Notes under the pieces: model-generated
What the model saw: the letters and a program-made list of their open reading frames with translations, nothing else
Told to the model about the DNA's origin: nothing
Databases searched by the model: none
Shown here: positions 1-8,616 of the stretch, one piece after another
Layout: each line of letters starts with the position of its first letter
Position numbering within the stretch: position 1 is the first letter of the stretch
Source: [Enterobacter] lignolyticus SCF1
Lineage (GTDB): Bacteria > Pseudomonadota > Gammaproteobacteria > Enterobacterales > Enterobacteriaceae
Assembly (NCBI RefSeq): GCF_000164865.1
Contig: NC_014618.1
Location: 2,108,001 to 2,172,000, forward strand
Direction: 5' to 3'
Length of the DNA: 64,000 bases
Program-made: the position numbers and the translations under genes

Positions 1-1166
1 AGGAACTGGCTGATGAAGCTCTCGTCCTTAAAGTCGCGCATGGCGAAATGCAGGGTGTCCAGCCAGTCGGAGCCGGCGATATCCGGGAACCAGTAGCGGT
101 CCTCTTCGGTGGGCGACTGGCAAATACGCTTGATATCCTGGAACATGGCGAAGCCCAGCGCATAGGGGTTAATACCGCTGTACCACGGGCTGTTATAGGG
201 CGGCTGGAAGACCACGTTAGTGTGGCTGTGCAGGAACTCCAGCATAAAGCGCTCGGTCACTTTCCCCTCATCGTACAGATGGTTAAGGATAGTGTAGTGC
301 CAGAACGTCGCCCAGCCTTCGTTCATCACCTGGGTCTGCTTCTGCGGATAAAAGTACTGGCTCACCTTGCGCACAATGCGCAGGATTTCACGCTGCCAGG
401 ACTCGAGCAGCGGCGCGTTCTTCTCCATAAAATAGAGCAGATTCTCCTGCGGCTCGGAGGGGTAACGCCGCGCCGAGGCGATGGTTTTCTCCTCTTCGCG
501 TTTGGGCAGCGTACGCCACAGCATATTTACCTGGCTTTGCAGATACTCTTCCCGGCTTTTTTGCCGCGCCTTTTCCTCCTGCAGCGAAATTTTCTGCGGG
601 CGTTTATAGCGATCCACGCCGTAGTTCATCAGCGCATGGCAGGAGTCGAGCAGCTTCTCGACCTCGTCGACGCCGTAGCGCTCTTCGCATTCGGTGATGT
701 ATTTGCGGGCGAAAATCAGGTAGTCGATTATCGAGCTGGCGTCGGTCCAGCTGCGGAACAGATAGTTGTTCTTGAAAAAGGAGTTATGGCCGTAGCAGGC
801 ATGCGCCATCACCAGCGCCTGCATGGTCATGGTGTTCTCCTCCATCAGGTAGGCGATACACGGGTTGGAATTGATCACGATTTCATAGGCCAGCCCCTGC
901 TGCCCGTGCTTGTAGAGCCGCTCCGTCTCAATGAATTTTTTGCCAAACGACCAGTGCGGGTAGTTGATAGGCATCCCGACGCTGGAATAGGCATCCATCA
1001 TCTGCTCGGAGGTAATGACTTCGATTTGGTGGGGATAGGTGTCGAGCCGATACAGCTTTGCCACGCGGTCGATCTCCGCCAGATAGGTATCCAGCAGATC
1101 GAAGGTCCAGTCGGGTCCGTCGCTCAGACGTGTGGCGTCCTTGTTCATGGAATCAATCGTAGCCAT
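1..1166 (-). CDS. ycgB: SpoVR/YcgB family protein, 3' part outside window
   Basis: Reading the minus strand from the ATG at 1164-1166 gives an open frame of about 388 residues that runs off the left edge; the N-terminus reads MATIDSMNKDATRLSDGPDW. It matches the SpoVR/YcgB family, whose E. coli member is about 510 residues, so roughly the last quarter is missing. The family is cytoplasmic; its molecular role in enterobacteria is not established, although the Bacillus member is needed for spore cortex formation and E. coli ycgB is in the general stress regulon. It is divergent from dadA, as in E. coli. The long open frame on the opposite strand (48-1169) is an antisense shadow. Confidence 0.93.
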   Translation of the reverse strand, partial: MATIDSMNKDATRLSDGPDWTFDLLDTYLAEIDRVAKLYRLDTYPHQIEVITSEQMMDAYSSVGMPINYPHWSFGKKFIETERLYKHGQQGLAYEIVINSNPCIAYLMEENTMTMQALVMAHACYGHNSFFKNNYLFRSWTDASSIIDYLIFARKYITECEERYGVDEVEKLLDSCHALMNYGVDRYKRPQKISLQEEKARQKSREEYLQSQVNMLWRTLPKREEEKTIASARRYPSEPQENLLYFMEKNAPLLESWQREILRIVRKVSQYFYPQKQTQVMNEGWATFWHYTILNHLYDEGKVTERFMLEFLHSHTNVVFQPPYNSPWYSGINPYALGFAMFQDIKRICQSPTEEDRYWFPDIAGSDWLDTLHFAMRDFKDESFISQF

Positions 1167-1380
1167 TAGCGCGCCCTCATTGTTGGCGGTTCTCTCTGTC
1201 TGGAGAGCCTCATATCAAGGATAGAACACCACGGATGGAACGTGTGACGCGCAAATATTTTTTCTTCGCGATTTCCCTGCGGCAATGGCGATGTTTTTTC
1301 ATTTTTGCAACATTTTATACTGACGAAAATTAACGCGCAGCAGGAGATACCAAATACGCTACATCCCGCGCGACATAGGC

Positions 1381-1426
1381 TTATGTGAGGTAAGTCACCA
1401 TAAAAAAAGCATATGTTGAATAATAT
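1381..1426 (+). promoter_or_regulatory. CRP-type site and -10 element of the dadAX promoter
   Basis: TGTGA-N6-TCACC lies at 1384-1399 (dyad centre about 1391.5) and TAATAT at 1421-1426 is a good -10. If transcription starts near 1433 the dyad is centred at -41.5, the classical class II CRP position. E. coli dadAX is known to be controlled by CRP and Lrp. The rest of the 321-base ycgB-dadA gap holds no credible gene. Confidence 0.6.
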
Positions 1427-1487
1427 TTTCGTCTGGGTTATCAATTTGTAATCAGGAGATTGTTCTTTTACTTATTCTGGAGCAGCT

Positions 1488-2786
1488 ATGCGTGTTGTCA
1501 TACTGGGAAGTGGCGTTGTCGGTGTAACCAGCGCCTGGTATTTACGTCAGGCAGGTCACGACGTGACGGTCATCGACAGAGAGTCTGGCCCGGCGCTGGA
1601 AACCAGCGCGGCGAACGCCGGACAAATTTCCCCCGGCTATGCCGCGCCCTGGGCGGCGCCTGGCGTACCGCTGAAGGCCATTAAGTGGATGTTCCAGCGC
1701 CATGCGCCGCTGGCGATCAGCCTCGACGGCACGCAGTTTCAGCTCAAATGGATGTGGCAGATGTTACGCAACTGCGACACCCGCCACTATATGGAAAACA
1801 AGGGGCGGATGGTGCGCCTTGCCGAGTACAGCCGCGACTGCCTGAAAGCGCTGCGCGAAGAGACCGGGATTCAGTACGAAGGACGGCAGGGCGGTACGCT
1901 GCAGCTGTTCCGCACCGAGCAGCAGTATGAAAACGCCACCCGCGACATCGCCGTGCTGGAAGACGCTGGCGTGCCGTATCAGCTGCTGGAGTCCCGTCGT
2001 CTGGCGGAGGTTGAACCGGCGCTGGCGGAGGTCGCCCACAAGCTGACCGGCGGCCTGCGCCTGCCGAACGATGAAACCGGCGACTGCCAGCTCTTCACCC
2101 AACGTCTGGCGAGAATGGCCCAGGAGGCGGGCGTCGTCTTCCGCTTTAATACTCCGGTCGATCGCCTGCTGTACGAAGGCGAGCAGATTTACGGCGTACA
2201 GTGCGGCGATGAGCTGGTGAAAGCCGACGCCTATGTGATGGCGTTTGGTTCGTACTCCACCGCCATGCTGAAAGGCATGGTTGATATCCCGGTGTACCCG
2301 CTGAAGGGCTACTCGTTGACCATCCCGGTGAAGGAGGACGACGGCGCGCCGGTATCAACCATTCTTGATGAAACCTACAAGATTGCCATCACCCGTTTTG
2401 ATAACCGTATTCGCGTCGGCGGGATGGCGGAAATCGTCGGTTTTAACACCGAGCTGCTGAAGCCGCGTCGCGAAACGCTGGAGATGGTGGTTCGCGATCT
2501 GTTCCCGCGCGGCGGCTATGTCGAACAGGCGACGTTCTGGACCGGCCTGCGCCCGATGACGCCGGACGGTACGCCGATCGTCGGCCGTACCCCGTATAAG
2601 AACCTGTGGCTGAATACCGGGCACGGCACGCTGGGCTGGACGATGGCCTGCGGATCCGGGCAACTGCTCAGCGATTTGCTGTCCGGGCGTACGCCGGCTA
2701 TTCCCTATGACGATCTCAGCGTTGCCCGCTACAGCCCCGGGTTCACGCCGTCGCGCGCGCAGCATCTGCATGGCGCTCATCATTAA
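1488..2786 (+). CDS. dadA: D-amino acid dehydrogenase small subunit
   Basis: A 432-residue FAD flavoprotein that oxidises D-alanine and other D-amino acids to 2-oxo acids at the inner face of the membrane, passing electrons to the respiratory chain. The N-terminus carries the dinucleotide-binding motif GSGVVGVTSAWYL (about residues 7-19) followed by an acidic residue in VIDRE. The C-terminal part has the DAO-family glycine-rich stretch ending in GHGTLGWTMACGSG. Length matches E. coli DadA. The ATG at 1488 is preceded by a GGAG Shine-Dalgarno at 1479. It forms an operon with dadX, 23 bases downstream: together they convert L-alanine through D-alanine to pyruvate. Confidence 0.97.
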   Translation: MRVVILGSGVVGVTSAWYLRQAGHDVTVIDRESGPALETSAANAGQISPGYAAPWAAPGVPLKAIKWMFQRHAPLAISLDGTQFQLKWMWQMLRNCDTRHYMENKGRMVRLAEYSRDCLKALREETGIQYEGRQGGTLQLFRTEQQYENATRDIAVLEDAGVPYQLLESRRLAEVEPALAEVAHKLTGGLRLPNDETGDCQLFTQRLARMAQEAGVVFRFNTPVDRLLYEGEQIYGVQCGDELVKADAYVMAFGSYSTAMLKGMVDIPVYPLKGYSLTIPVKEDDGAPVSTILDETYKIAITRFDNRIRVGGMAEIVGFNTELLKPRRETLEMVVRDLFPRGGYVEQATFWTGLRPMTPDGTPIVGRTPYKNLWLNTGHGTLGWTMACGSGQLLSDLLSGRTPAIPYDDLSVARYSPGFTPSRAQHLHGAHH

Positions 2787-2809
2787 CTTTCACGCTACAA
2801 GGAGCGGTT

Positions 2810-3880
2810 ATGTCACGTCCTGTGGTTGCCAGCCTGGATTTGCAGGCCCTGCGGCACAACCTGTCGGTGGTCAGACGGGCGGCGCCGGGTTCCCGCGTCT
2901 GGTCGGTGGTGAAGGCCAACGCGTACGGTCACGGTATCGACCGTATCTGGAGCGCGCTAAAGGAAACCGACGGCTTCGCCATGCTCAACCTGGAAGAGGC
3001 CATTCTGCTGCGCGAGCGCGGCTGGAAGGGGCCGGTCCTGATGCTCGAGGGGTTCTTTCAGGCCGAAGATCTGGCGCTGTTTGATAAATATCGGCTGACC
3101 ACCACCGTACACAGCAACTGGCAGATCAAGGCGTTGCAGAATGCGCGCCTGCATGCGCCGCTGGATGTGTACGTCAAGGTGAACAGCGGGATGAACCGGC
3201 TGGGCTTTACGCCGCAGCGGCTGCACACCGCATGGCAGCAGCTGCGCGCACTGCCAAACGTCGGCGATATGACGCTGATGTCCCATTTTGCCGATGCGGA
3301 AAAACCGGACGGTATCCGCGAGGCGATGGTGCAAATCGAGCAGGCGGCGGAAGGGCTGGGCTGTCCGCGCTCGCTGTCGAATTCGGCGGCGACGCTCTGG
3401 CACCCTGAGGCGCATTTTGACTGGGTCAGGCCGGGCATCGTGCTTTACGGCGCGTCGCCGTCGGGGCAGTGGCAGGATATCGCCAACAGCGGCCTGAAGC
3501 CGGTGATGACGCTCAGCAGCGAAATCATCGGCATTCAGAATCTCAAGCCGGGCGACACGGTAGGCTATGGCCGCCTGTACCGGGCGACGCAGGAGCAGCG
3601 CATCGGCATTGTGGCCTGCGGCTATGCCGACGGCTATCCGCGCATTGCGCCGGACAACACGCCGGTGCTGGTGGACGGCGTGCGCACCGGCACCGTCGGG
3701 CGGGTCTCAATGGATATGCTGGCGGTGGACCTGACGCCGTGTCCGCAGGCCGGTATCGGCACGCCGGTAGAGCTGTGGGGCAATGAGATCAAGATTGACG
3801 ATGTCGCCAGCTGCTGCGGCACCGTCGGCTATGAGCTGATGTGCGCGCTGGCGCCGCGCGTCCCGGTAGTGACAGTGTAA
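2810..3880 (+). CDS. dadX: alanine racemase, catabolic
   Basis: A 356-residue fold-type III PLP enzyme interconverting L- and D-alanine. The PLP lysine is K35 in the signature VVKANAYGHG; the second catalytic region around CGYADGYPR in the C-terminal beta domain is intact. It sits directly after dadA with a clear AAGGAG ribosome-binding site, which identifies it as the catabolic, alanine-inducible DadX rather than the biosynthetic Alr. No anomalies in length or motifs. Confidence 0.96.
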   Translation: MSRPVVASLDLQALRHNLSVVRRAAPGSRVWSVVKANAYGHGIDRIWSALKETDGFAMLNLEEAILLRERGWKGPVLMLEGFFQAEDLALFDKYRLTTTVHSNWQIKALQNARLHAPLDVYVKVNSGMNRLGFTPQRLHTAWQQLRALPNVGDMTLMSHFADAEKPDGIREAMVQIEQAAEGLGCPRSLSNSAATLWHPEAHFDWVRPGIVLYGASPSGQWQDIANSGLKPVMTLSSEIIGIQNLKPGDTVGYGRLYRATQEQRIGIVACGYADGYPRIAPDNTPVLVDGVRTGTVGRVSMDMLAVDLTPCPQAGIGTPVELWGNEIKIDDVASCCGTVGYELMCALAPRVPVVTV

Positions 3881-3891
3881 CGTTTTTATCT

Positions 3892-3918
3892 GCGCTCTCC
3901 CGGATAGCGGGAGGGCGC
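3892..3918. repeat. inverted repeat between convergent dadX and cvrA
   Basis: GCGCTCTCCCG (3892-3902) pairs with CGGGAGGGCGC (3908-3918) across a short loop, with one mismatch. It lies between the convergent stop codons of dadX and cvrA and probably ends transcription, but neither strand has a proper T-tract after it, so intrinsic termination is not certain. Confidence 0.45.
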
Positions 3919-3923
3919 GATGC

Positions 3924-5657
3924 TTATTCCGTTTCCTCTTCCGCCACGCGTACGCCGACTTTGCGTACGGTGCTCTCCTCTTTCTCCGCGACCGTCCACA
4001 CCATCCCGGCAAACTCAACCTGGTCGCCGACCACCGGCGCGGCCCCCAGCAGATGCTGGATTATCTCGCCCAGCGTTTGCTGGTTGTCGCGAAACTCTTC
4101 GCCGCCGTCGAGGCCGTAAATCAGCGCCACGTCGGCAAACTTCGCCGTACCTTCAAGGATAAAGTCGCCGAAAAAGCGCTGATCCAGCGACACCGGCGGC
4201 GACTGGCTGAACAGCTTGCCGAGCGCGGGCAGGTCGTGCTCGCGGCCGATCACGCACAGAATATCGCCTTCGCGCAGGCGGGTGCTGCCCGTCGGGTGCA
4301 GCAGCACGTTATCGCGAAACAGGGCGGCGATACGGGTCTCCTGCGGCATATGCAGGTCGCGCAGCGCCGCGCCGACGCACCATTTGTCCGCGCTCAGCTG
4401 ATACACAAACTGCTCCCACGGGTTTTCCGGATGGATATCCAGCCCGACGCGCGATACCGGCCAGCCTACCGGCGGCACCACGACTTTGGCCTTCTTCGCC
4501 GCCCAGGAGAGCGATGTGCCCTGAAGCAGCAGCGAGACCAGCACCACGAAGAAGGCGACGTTAAAGAACAGTTTGGCGTTTTCCAGCCCGGCCATCATCG
4601 GGAAGACCGCCAGAATAATCGGCACCGCGCCGCGCAGGCCGACCCAACTGATAAAGACGCGCTCGCGCAGGTTGAAGCCGCGAAACGGCAGCAGACCGCC
4701 GAACACCGACAGCGGACGGGCGACGAAGATCATCCACGCCGAGAGCAGCAGCGCCGGGACGGCGATCGACCACAGATCGGACGGATTCACCAGCAGGCCC
4801 AGCACCAGGAACATGCCGATCTGCGCCAGCCACGCCAGGCCGTCAAAGTTTTGCAGAATGCCGAAACGGTTGCGGATAGGGCGGTTGCCGAGCAGGAAAC
4901 CACAGAGGTAAACCGCAAGAATCCCGCTGCCGTTAAGCGAGGTGGTGGTGGCGAAAATCATGATCCCGCCGCTCAGCGCCAGCAGCGGATAGAGGCCCGT
5001 CGGAAGCGAAATACGGTTGATCATCTGCAGCAGCAGGTAGCCGCCGCCGAGGCCAATCAGAATGCCTAAGCCGAACTGCTGGATAATGTGCACCGCAAAC
5101 ATCCAGGTCAGGCCGAACTGGTGCTGCTGAATCATCTCAATCAGGGTGATGGTCAGGAAGACCGCCATCGGATCGTTGCTGCCGGATTCAATTTCAAGCG
5201 TTGCGCCGACGCGCTCGTTAAGCCCTTTGCCGCCAAGCAGCGAGAAGACGGCGGCGGCGTCGGTAGAGCCGACAATGGCGCCAATCAGCATCCCGTCAAT
5301 CAGGGGCAGATGAAACAGCCAGGCGGCCATCATCCCGGTCAGGCCGGAGGTGATCAGCACGCCGACGGTGGCAAGCGACAGCGCCGGGCCCAGCGCTACG
5401 CGAAACGAGCTCGCTTGGGTGCGCATCCCGCCGTCCAGCAGGATCACCGCAAGCGCCAGGTTGCTTATCATGTATGCGAACGGGTAATTATCGAAAGGAA
5501 TACCGCCGACGCCATCAATACCGGCCAGCATGCCGATAGCGAGGAAGATAACCAGAATCGGGATACCAAGACGCGAGGAGAATGAACTTAATAAAATACT
5601 GCAGGTGACCAGCACCGAACCCAAAATAAACAGACTGATTATTGCCCCGGCATCCAA
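3924..5657 (-). CDS. cvrA: potassium/proton antiporter CvrA (NhaP2 type)
   Basis: A 577-residue inner-membrane CPA1-family antiporter that exports K+ in exchange for H+ and supports growth at low osmolarity. About a dozen hydrophobic segments cover residues 1-390, including the family motifs around LDGGMRTQ and GSTDAAAVFSLL. The soluble C-terminal part contains a TrkA-C-like domain (LREGDILCVIGREHDL) and a CorC/HlyC-type end. Length is within one residue of E. coli CvrA. It is transcribed towards dadX, as in E. coli. Confidence 0.95.
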   Translation of the reverse strand: MDAGAIISLFILGSVLVTCSILLSSFSSRLGIPILVIFLAIGMLAGIDGVGGIPFDNYPFAYMISNLALAVILLDGGMRTQASSFRVALGPALSLATVGVLITSGLTGMMAAWLFHLPLIDGMLIGAIVGSTDAAAVFSLLGGKGLNERVGATLEIESGSNDPMAVFLTITLIEMIQQHQFGLTWMFAVHIIQQFGLGILIGLGGGYLLLQMINRISLPTGLYPLLALSGGIMIFATTTSLNGSGILAVYLCGFLLGNRPIRNRFGILQNFDGLAWLAQIGMFLVLGLLVNPSDLWSIAVPALLLSAWMIFVARPLSVFGGLLPFRGFNLRERVFISWVGLRGAVPIILAVFPMMAGLENAKLFFNVAFFVVLVSLLLQGTSLSWAAKKAKVVVPPVGWPVSRVGLDIHPENPWEQFVYQLSADKWCVGAALRDLHMPQETRIAALFRDNVLLHPTGSTRLREGDILCVIGREHDLPALGKLFSQSPPVSLDQRFFGDFILEGTAKFADVALIYGLDGGEEFRDNQQTLGEIIQHLLGAAPVVGDQVEFAGMVWTVAEKEESTVRKVGVRVAEEETE

Positions 5658-5753
5658 CGTTCACGTACTCCCCTGACAGCGTGAATTGAGGAAATAACGT
5701 TACCATATTCAGTACCTGAATCGGTGGATTTCTCGGGGCTTAGGCCGTTTTTT

Positions 5754-6668
5754 TTATTCGCTGAGCACCGGATGGCCGCTCACCGTCAGGGTCGCGCTTT
5801 TCTCGTTGTGGATAAGCGTCGCCTGGGCGCCGAGAGGCAGCGTCACGGTGCGCTGCTCGTGGCCGAAATCCAGACCGCTGATTATCGGCGTCGCCAGCCG
5901 CGAACGCAGGTAGTCGATCATGGATTGCAGGGTATACCCGGCGTCGTAATCGTTAGGCTCCGCGCCGCTAAAGCTGCCGAGCACGATGGCGTTCTGGCGC
6001 TCCAGGATACCGGCGTAGTGAAGCTGCAGCAGCATACGCTCTACGCGAAACGGGTGCTCGTTAATGTCTTCGAGCACCAGAATACCGTTCTCAATCGGCG
6101 GCAGCCACGGGGTGCCGATAAGCGAGACCAGCATCGCCAGGTTTCCGCCCCACAGCGTACCGCTCGTACGGCAGCGCGGGCCGTCGCCAGACCATTCGAC
6201 GGTATAGCGGGGGCTTCGCAGCGCCCGCCAGAAGTGCTCAACGGTAAACTCGTTCAGCGTCGGCGCGCCGAAATTGCCGGCCAGCATCGGGCCGCTGAAG
6301 GTGATGACGCCGCCCGCCGCCAGCAGCCCCATCTGGATAGCGGTAAAATCGCTGTGTCCGCAGATAAGCAGCGGATCGCGGCGCTGGCGCTCGACCAGCG
6401 CCTGCCAGCTGATGTCGGCCATCAGGCGGCTGGCGCCGTACCCGCCGCGCACCGGCATCACAATGCGATTTTTCCCGGCAAGGGTCGCAAGGGCGTTGAT
6501 ATCGTTCAGCCGCTCTGTTTCCTGCCCGGCGAAGCGCTGCTGGCGACGGGTGACAACCTGCTGATTTTCCACCGGGTGCCCGGCGTCTTCCAGACGCTGA
6601 ATACCGCAGGCGGCGGCCTGCTGATTGATGCAATAACCGGAGGGCGCAATCAGATGAAACAGAGACAT
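5754..6668 (-). CDS. ldcA: muramoyltetrapeptide L,D-carboxypeptidase
   Basis: A cytoplasmic peptidase of family S66, 304 residues, which removes the terminal D-alanine from muropeptide tetrapeptides during cell-wall recycling. The nucleophile is S106 in CGHSDFTA; the Glu and His partners of the S66 triad are present in the expected C-terminal regions (the His in GLDFGHEQRTVTLP). It is divergent from the lytic transglycosylase gene emtA with a 92-base gap, so two peptidoglycan-turnover genes share a control region, as in E. coli. Confidence 0.96.
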   Translation of the reverse strand: MSLFHLIAPSGYCINQQAAACGIQRLEDAGHPVENQQVVTRRQQRFAGQETERLNDINALATLAGKNRIVMPVRGGYGASRLMADISWQALVERQRRDPLLICGHSDFTAIQMGLLAAGGVITFSGPMLAGNFGAPTLNEFTVEHFWRALRSPRYTVEWSGDGPRCRTSGTLWGGNLAMLVSLIGTPWLPPIENGILVLEDINEHPFRVERMLLQLHYAGILERQNAIVLGSFSGAEPNDYDAGYTLQSMIDYLRSRLATPIISGLDFGHEQRTVTLPLGAQATLIHNEKSATLTVSGHPVLSE

Positions 6669-6760
6669 GGCATTTCCTTGCTAAGATTGAAACGGGTATC
6701 ATGCCGCCAGAGTAACTCGTTGTCATTACGCGTGGCACATTTCAGTAAAAGGATAGATGC

Positions 6761-7375
6761 GTGAAATTGAGATGGTTTGTGATTTTATTTGTCTTGCTTG
6801 CCGGATGCAGCTCAAAACAAGATTACCGTAATCCGCCGTACGACCCGACGGTACCCGTCCAGCGTGCCATGCAATGGATGCCGATAAGCCAGAAGGCGGG
6901 AGCGGCCTGGGGGCTGGATCCAAAATTCATCACCGCGATCATTGCGGTGGAGTCGGGCGGCAACCCGAACGTGGTGAGTAAATCCAACGCGGTGGGGCTG
7001 ATGCAGCTGAAGGCCTCTACCGCCGGGCGGGAGGTGTACCGCTATATGGGCTGGAACGGCGAGCCCTCGACCAGCGAGCTGAAAAACCCGGAGCGCAACA
7101 TCTCGATGGGGACCGCCTATTTCAGCATTCTGGAGCATGGCGTGCTGGCCGGGATCAAGGACCCGGAAGTCATGCAGTATGCGCTGGTGGTCTCATACGT
7201 CAACGGCGCAGGCGCGCTGCTGCGCACCTTCTCATCCGATCGCAAAAAGGCCATCGACAAAATCAATGACCTCGATAAAGACGAATTTTTCGACCATATC
7301 GTGAAAAACCACCCTGCGCCGCAGGCCCCTCGCTATATCTGGAAGGTGCAAAAGGCCATGGACGCTATCGATTAA
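6761..7375 (+). CDS. emtA: membrane-bound endo-type lytic transglycosylase EmtA (MltE)
   Basis: A 204-residue outer-membrane lipoprotein that cleaves glycan strands internally, forming 1,6-anhydromuramic acid ends. The start is GTG at 6761 with AAAAGGA at 6748. The signal sequence ends in the lipobox LLAGC with the lipidated cysteine at 16. The catalytic acid is E64 in IAVESGGNPN of the SLT fold, followed by the typical GLMQLK segment. The 3' end overlaps the convergent ycgR by 4 bases. Confidence 0.96.
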   Translation: MKLRWFVILFVLLAGCSSKQDYRNPPYDPTVPVQRAMQWMPISQKAGAAWGLDPKFITAIIAVESGGNPNVVSKSNAVGLMQLKASTAGREVYRYMGWNGEPSTSELKNPERNISMGTAYFSILEHGVLAGIKDPEVMQYALVVSYVNGAGALLRTFSSDRKKAIDKINDLDKDEFFDHIVKNHPAPQAPRYIWKVQKAMDAID

Positions 7376-8103
7376 CGCACCTTATTGGCGCGATCGCGCG
7401 CCTCGCGCTCCAGCGAGAAGATAATGCGCTGGAGCGTGCGCTCAACGGCCGGGCTGACGTTAAGAAAGCGGAAGCTCAGGCGCGGCGTGGTGATGGTTTC
7501 ATTTTTGCTGTCCACCACCTGTCGCTCGCTGATGGAAATCAGCTGGGTATCGAAATGAAATTTTCCCCACTCGCCCATGTCCAGCTCAACCTGCGGCAGG
7601 CGCAGCCCGTTTTGTAAAATGGCCGGCGGCGGCTCGTCCATTAATGCCCCCATTCCGCCCAGCGACAGGTCAAACAGGCGAAAGCGGATCTCTTTGTTAT
7701 CCGGCAATCGCGCCTTGCAGTAATAAATCGGGTGCAGCGGCGCGCTGATGCGAAAATATTCGCGGCGCTGGACGAACCACAGCGAAGGCGGCAGCGGCAT
7801 GGTAAATGCCGGGAGATCGAGATACAGACCGTGAGTCAGACGGGGTAGGGTAAATTCAATTTTCGCGCCCTGCGTTTCGGCAGAGATTTCAATATTTTCC
7901 GCGCGCAGCGCCGCGCGGTTTTCATATTCCTGACTGCCGTAATCGATAATCACGCCCTGAGCGGAAACGTCAAGAATACGGCTAATAAACTGTCCTGTCG
8001 TCCATGATACGCGCAGAGGAACGCGGTCGCGATGCAGATCGCGGAGAACGTTTAACACTGCCAGCGGATTTTGCTTAAGAAATTGCTCATTATAATGACT
8101 CAC
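7372..8103 (-). CDS. ycgR: flagellar brake protein YcgR, c-di-GMP receptor
   Basis: A 243-residue protein with an N-terminal YcgR domain and a C-terminal PilZ domain. The c-di-GMP motif is visible as RREYFR (RxxxR) followed by DLSLGGMG. In E. coli, c-di-GMP-bound YcgR acts on the flagellar motor and slows swimming. I place the start at the GTG at 8101-8103 (VSHYNEQFLK), preceded by GGGAG. The upstream ATG at 8148 would lie before the transcription start of the sigma-28 promoter at 8139-8165 and adds residues absent from E. coli YcgR. Confidence 0.93.
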   Translation of the reverse strand: MSHYNEQFLKQNPLAVLNVLRDLHRDRVPLRVSWTTGQFISRILDVSAQGVIIDYGSQEYENRAALRAENIEISAETQGAKIEFTLPRLTHGLYLDLPAFTMPLPPSLWFVQRREYFRISAPLHPIYYCKARLPDNKEIRFRLFDLSLGGMGALMDEPPPAILQNGLRLPQVELDMGEWGKFHFDTQLISISERQVVDSKNETITTPRLSFRFLNVSPAVERTLQRIIFSLEREARDRANKVR

Positions 8104-8138
8104 ACTAGGTAGCTCCCAGTTGACGGACCTTCGGTAAA

Positions 8139-8165
8139 GTATCGGCACGGTAAATCAGAACTTAA
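8139..8165 (-). promoter_or_regulatory. sigma-28 (FliA) promoter of ycgR
   Basis: On the minus strand TTAAGTTC (8158-8165), exactly 11 bases, then GCCGATAC (8139-8146). The FliA consensus is TAAAGTTT-N11-GCCGATAA, so 13 of 16 positions match with perfect spacing. It lies about 35 bases before the GTG start of ycgR and places the gene in the class 3 flagellar regulon. Confidence 0.85.
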
Positions 8166-8305
8166 GGCAAACAGGTGAAAAATTTAGGCGGTATAAAAAT
8201 TTATCTTCCCGGCCTCTTTTTTCAGTATGTTTACCTATACTTAAGCTATCCGGATGACAAGATTTAAGCATTATTTTTGTGATTATTTTTTGGAGGATGG
8301 TGGTT

Positions 8306-8563
8306 ATGGGTATCATTACGTGGATTGTGTTCGGCCTCATTGCCGGGGTGATTGCGAAATTTATCATGCCCGGACGTGACGGCGGCGGGTTTATTCTGAC
8401 CTGCGTACTGGGTATTGTCGGCGCCGTCGTCGGCGGCTGGCTGGCGACGATGTTTGGCATCGGCGGAAGCGTGACCGGCTTTAATTTGCACAGCTTCCTG
8501 GTGGCCGTGGTGGGCGCGCTGGTGGTGCTCCTGGTTTTCAGACTGGTACGCAAGAGCAGTTAA
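8306..8563 (+). CDS. ymgE: transglycosylase-associated/GlsB-YeaQ-YmgE family membrane protein
   Basis: An 85-residue, glycine-rich hydrophobic protein with three predicted membrane segments (GIITWIVFGLIAGVIAKFI, TCVLGIVGAVVGGWLATM, LVAVVGALVVLLVF). It matches E. coli YmgE/Tag closely. The family is stress-associated and its biochemical role is unproven; the name transglycosylase-associated is historical. The start at 8306 is chosen because GGAGG at 8292 is well spaced and the protein then begins as in E. coli; an in-frame ATG at 8297 is too close to that site. Confidence 0.9.
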   Translation: MGIITWIVFGLIAGVIAKFIMPGRDGGGFILTCVLGIVGAVVGGWLATMFGIGGSVTGFNLHSFLVAVVGALVVLLVFRLVRKSS

Positions 8564-8580
8564 TCGTATTTTCATGTTGA

Positions 8581-8615
8581 AAATGCCCGGCAACGTGGAG
8601 TTGCCGGGCATTTTT
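8581..8615. terminator. bidirectional terminator between ymgE and treA
   Basis: AAATGCCCGGCAAC and GTTGCCGGGCATTTTT form a perfect GC-rich stem with a 5-base loop, with T-runs on both strands. It can end both convergent genes. Confidence 0.92.
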
Positions 8616-8616
8616 A

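Noticed and set aside
48..1169. 373-codon open frame on the plus strand at the left edge
   Set aside because: It is antisense to ycgB, whose minus-strand translation is a clear SpoVR-family protein.
1166..1444. 92-codon minus-strand frame upstream of ycgB
   Set aside because: It covers the dadA promoter region, has no family resemblance and no Shine-Dalgarno site.
4053..5069. 338-codon plus-strand frame
   Set aside because: Antisense shadow of cvrA in GC-rich DNA; composition (Arg, Gln, His rich) is typical of such shadows.
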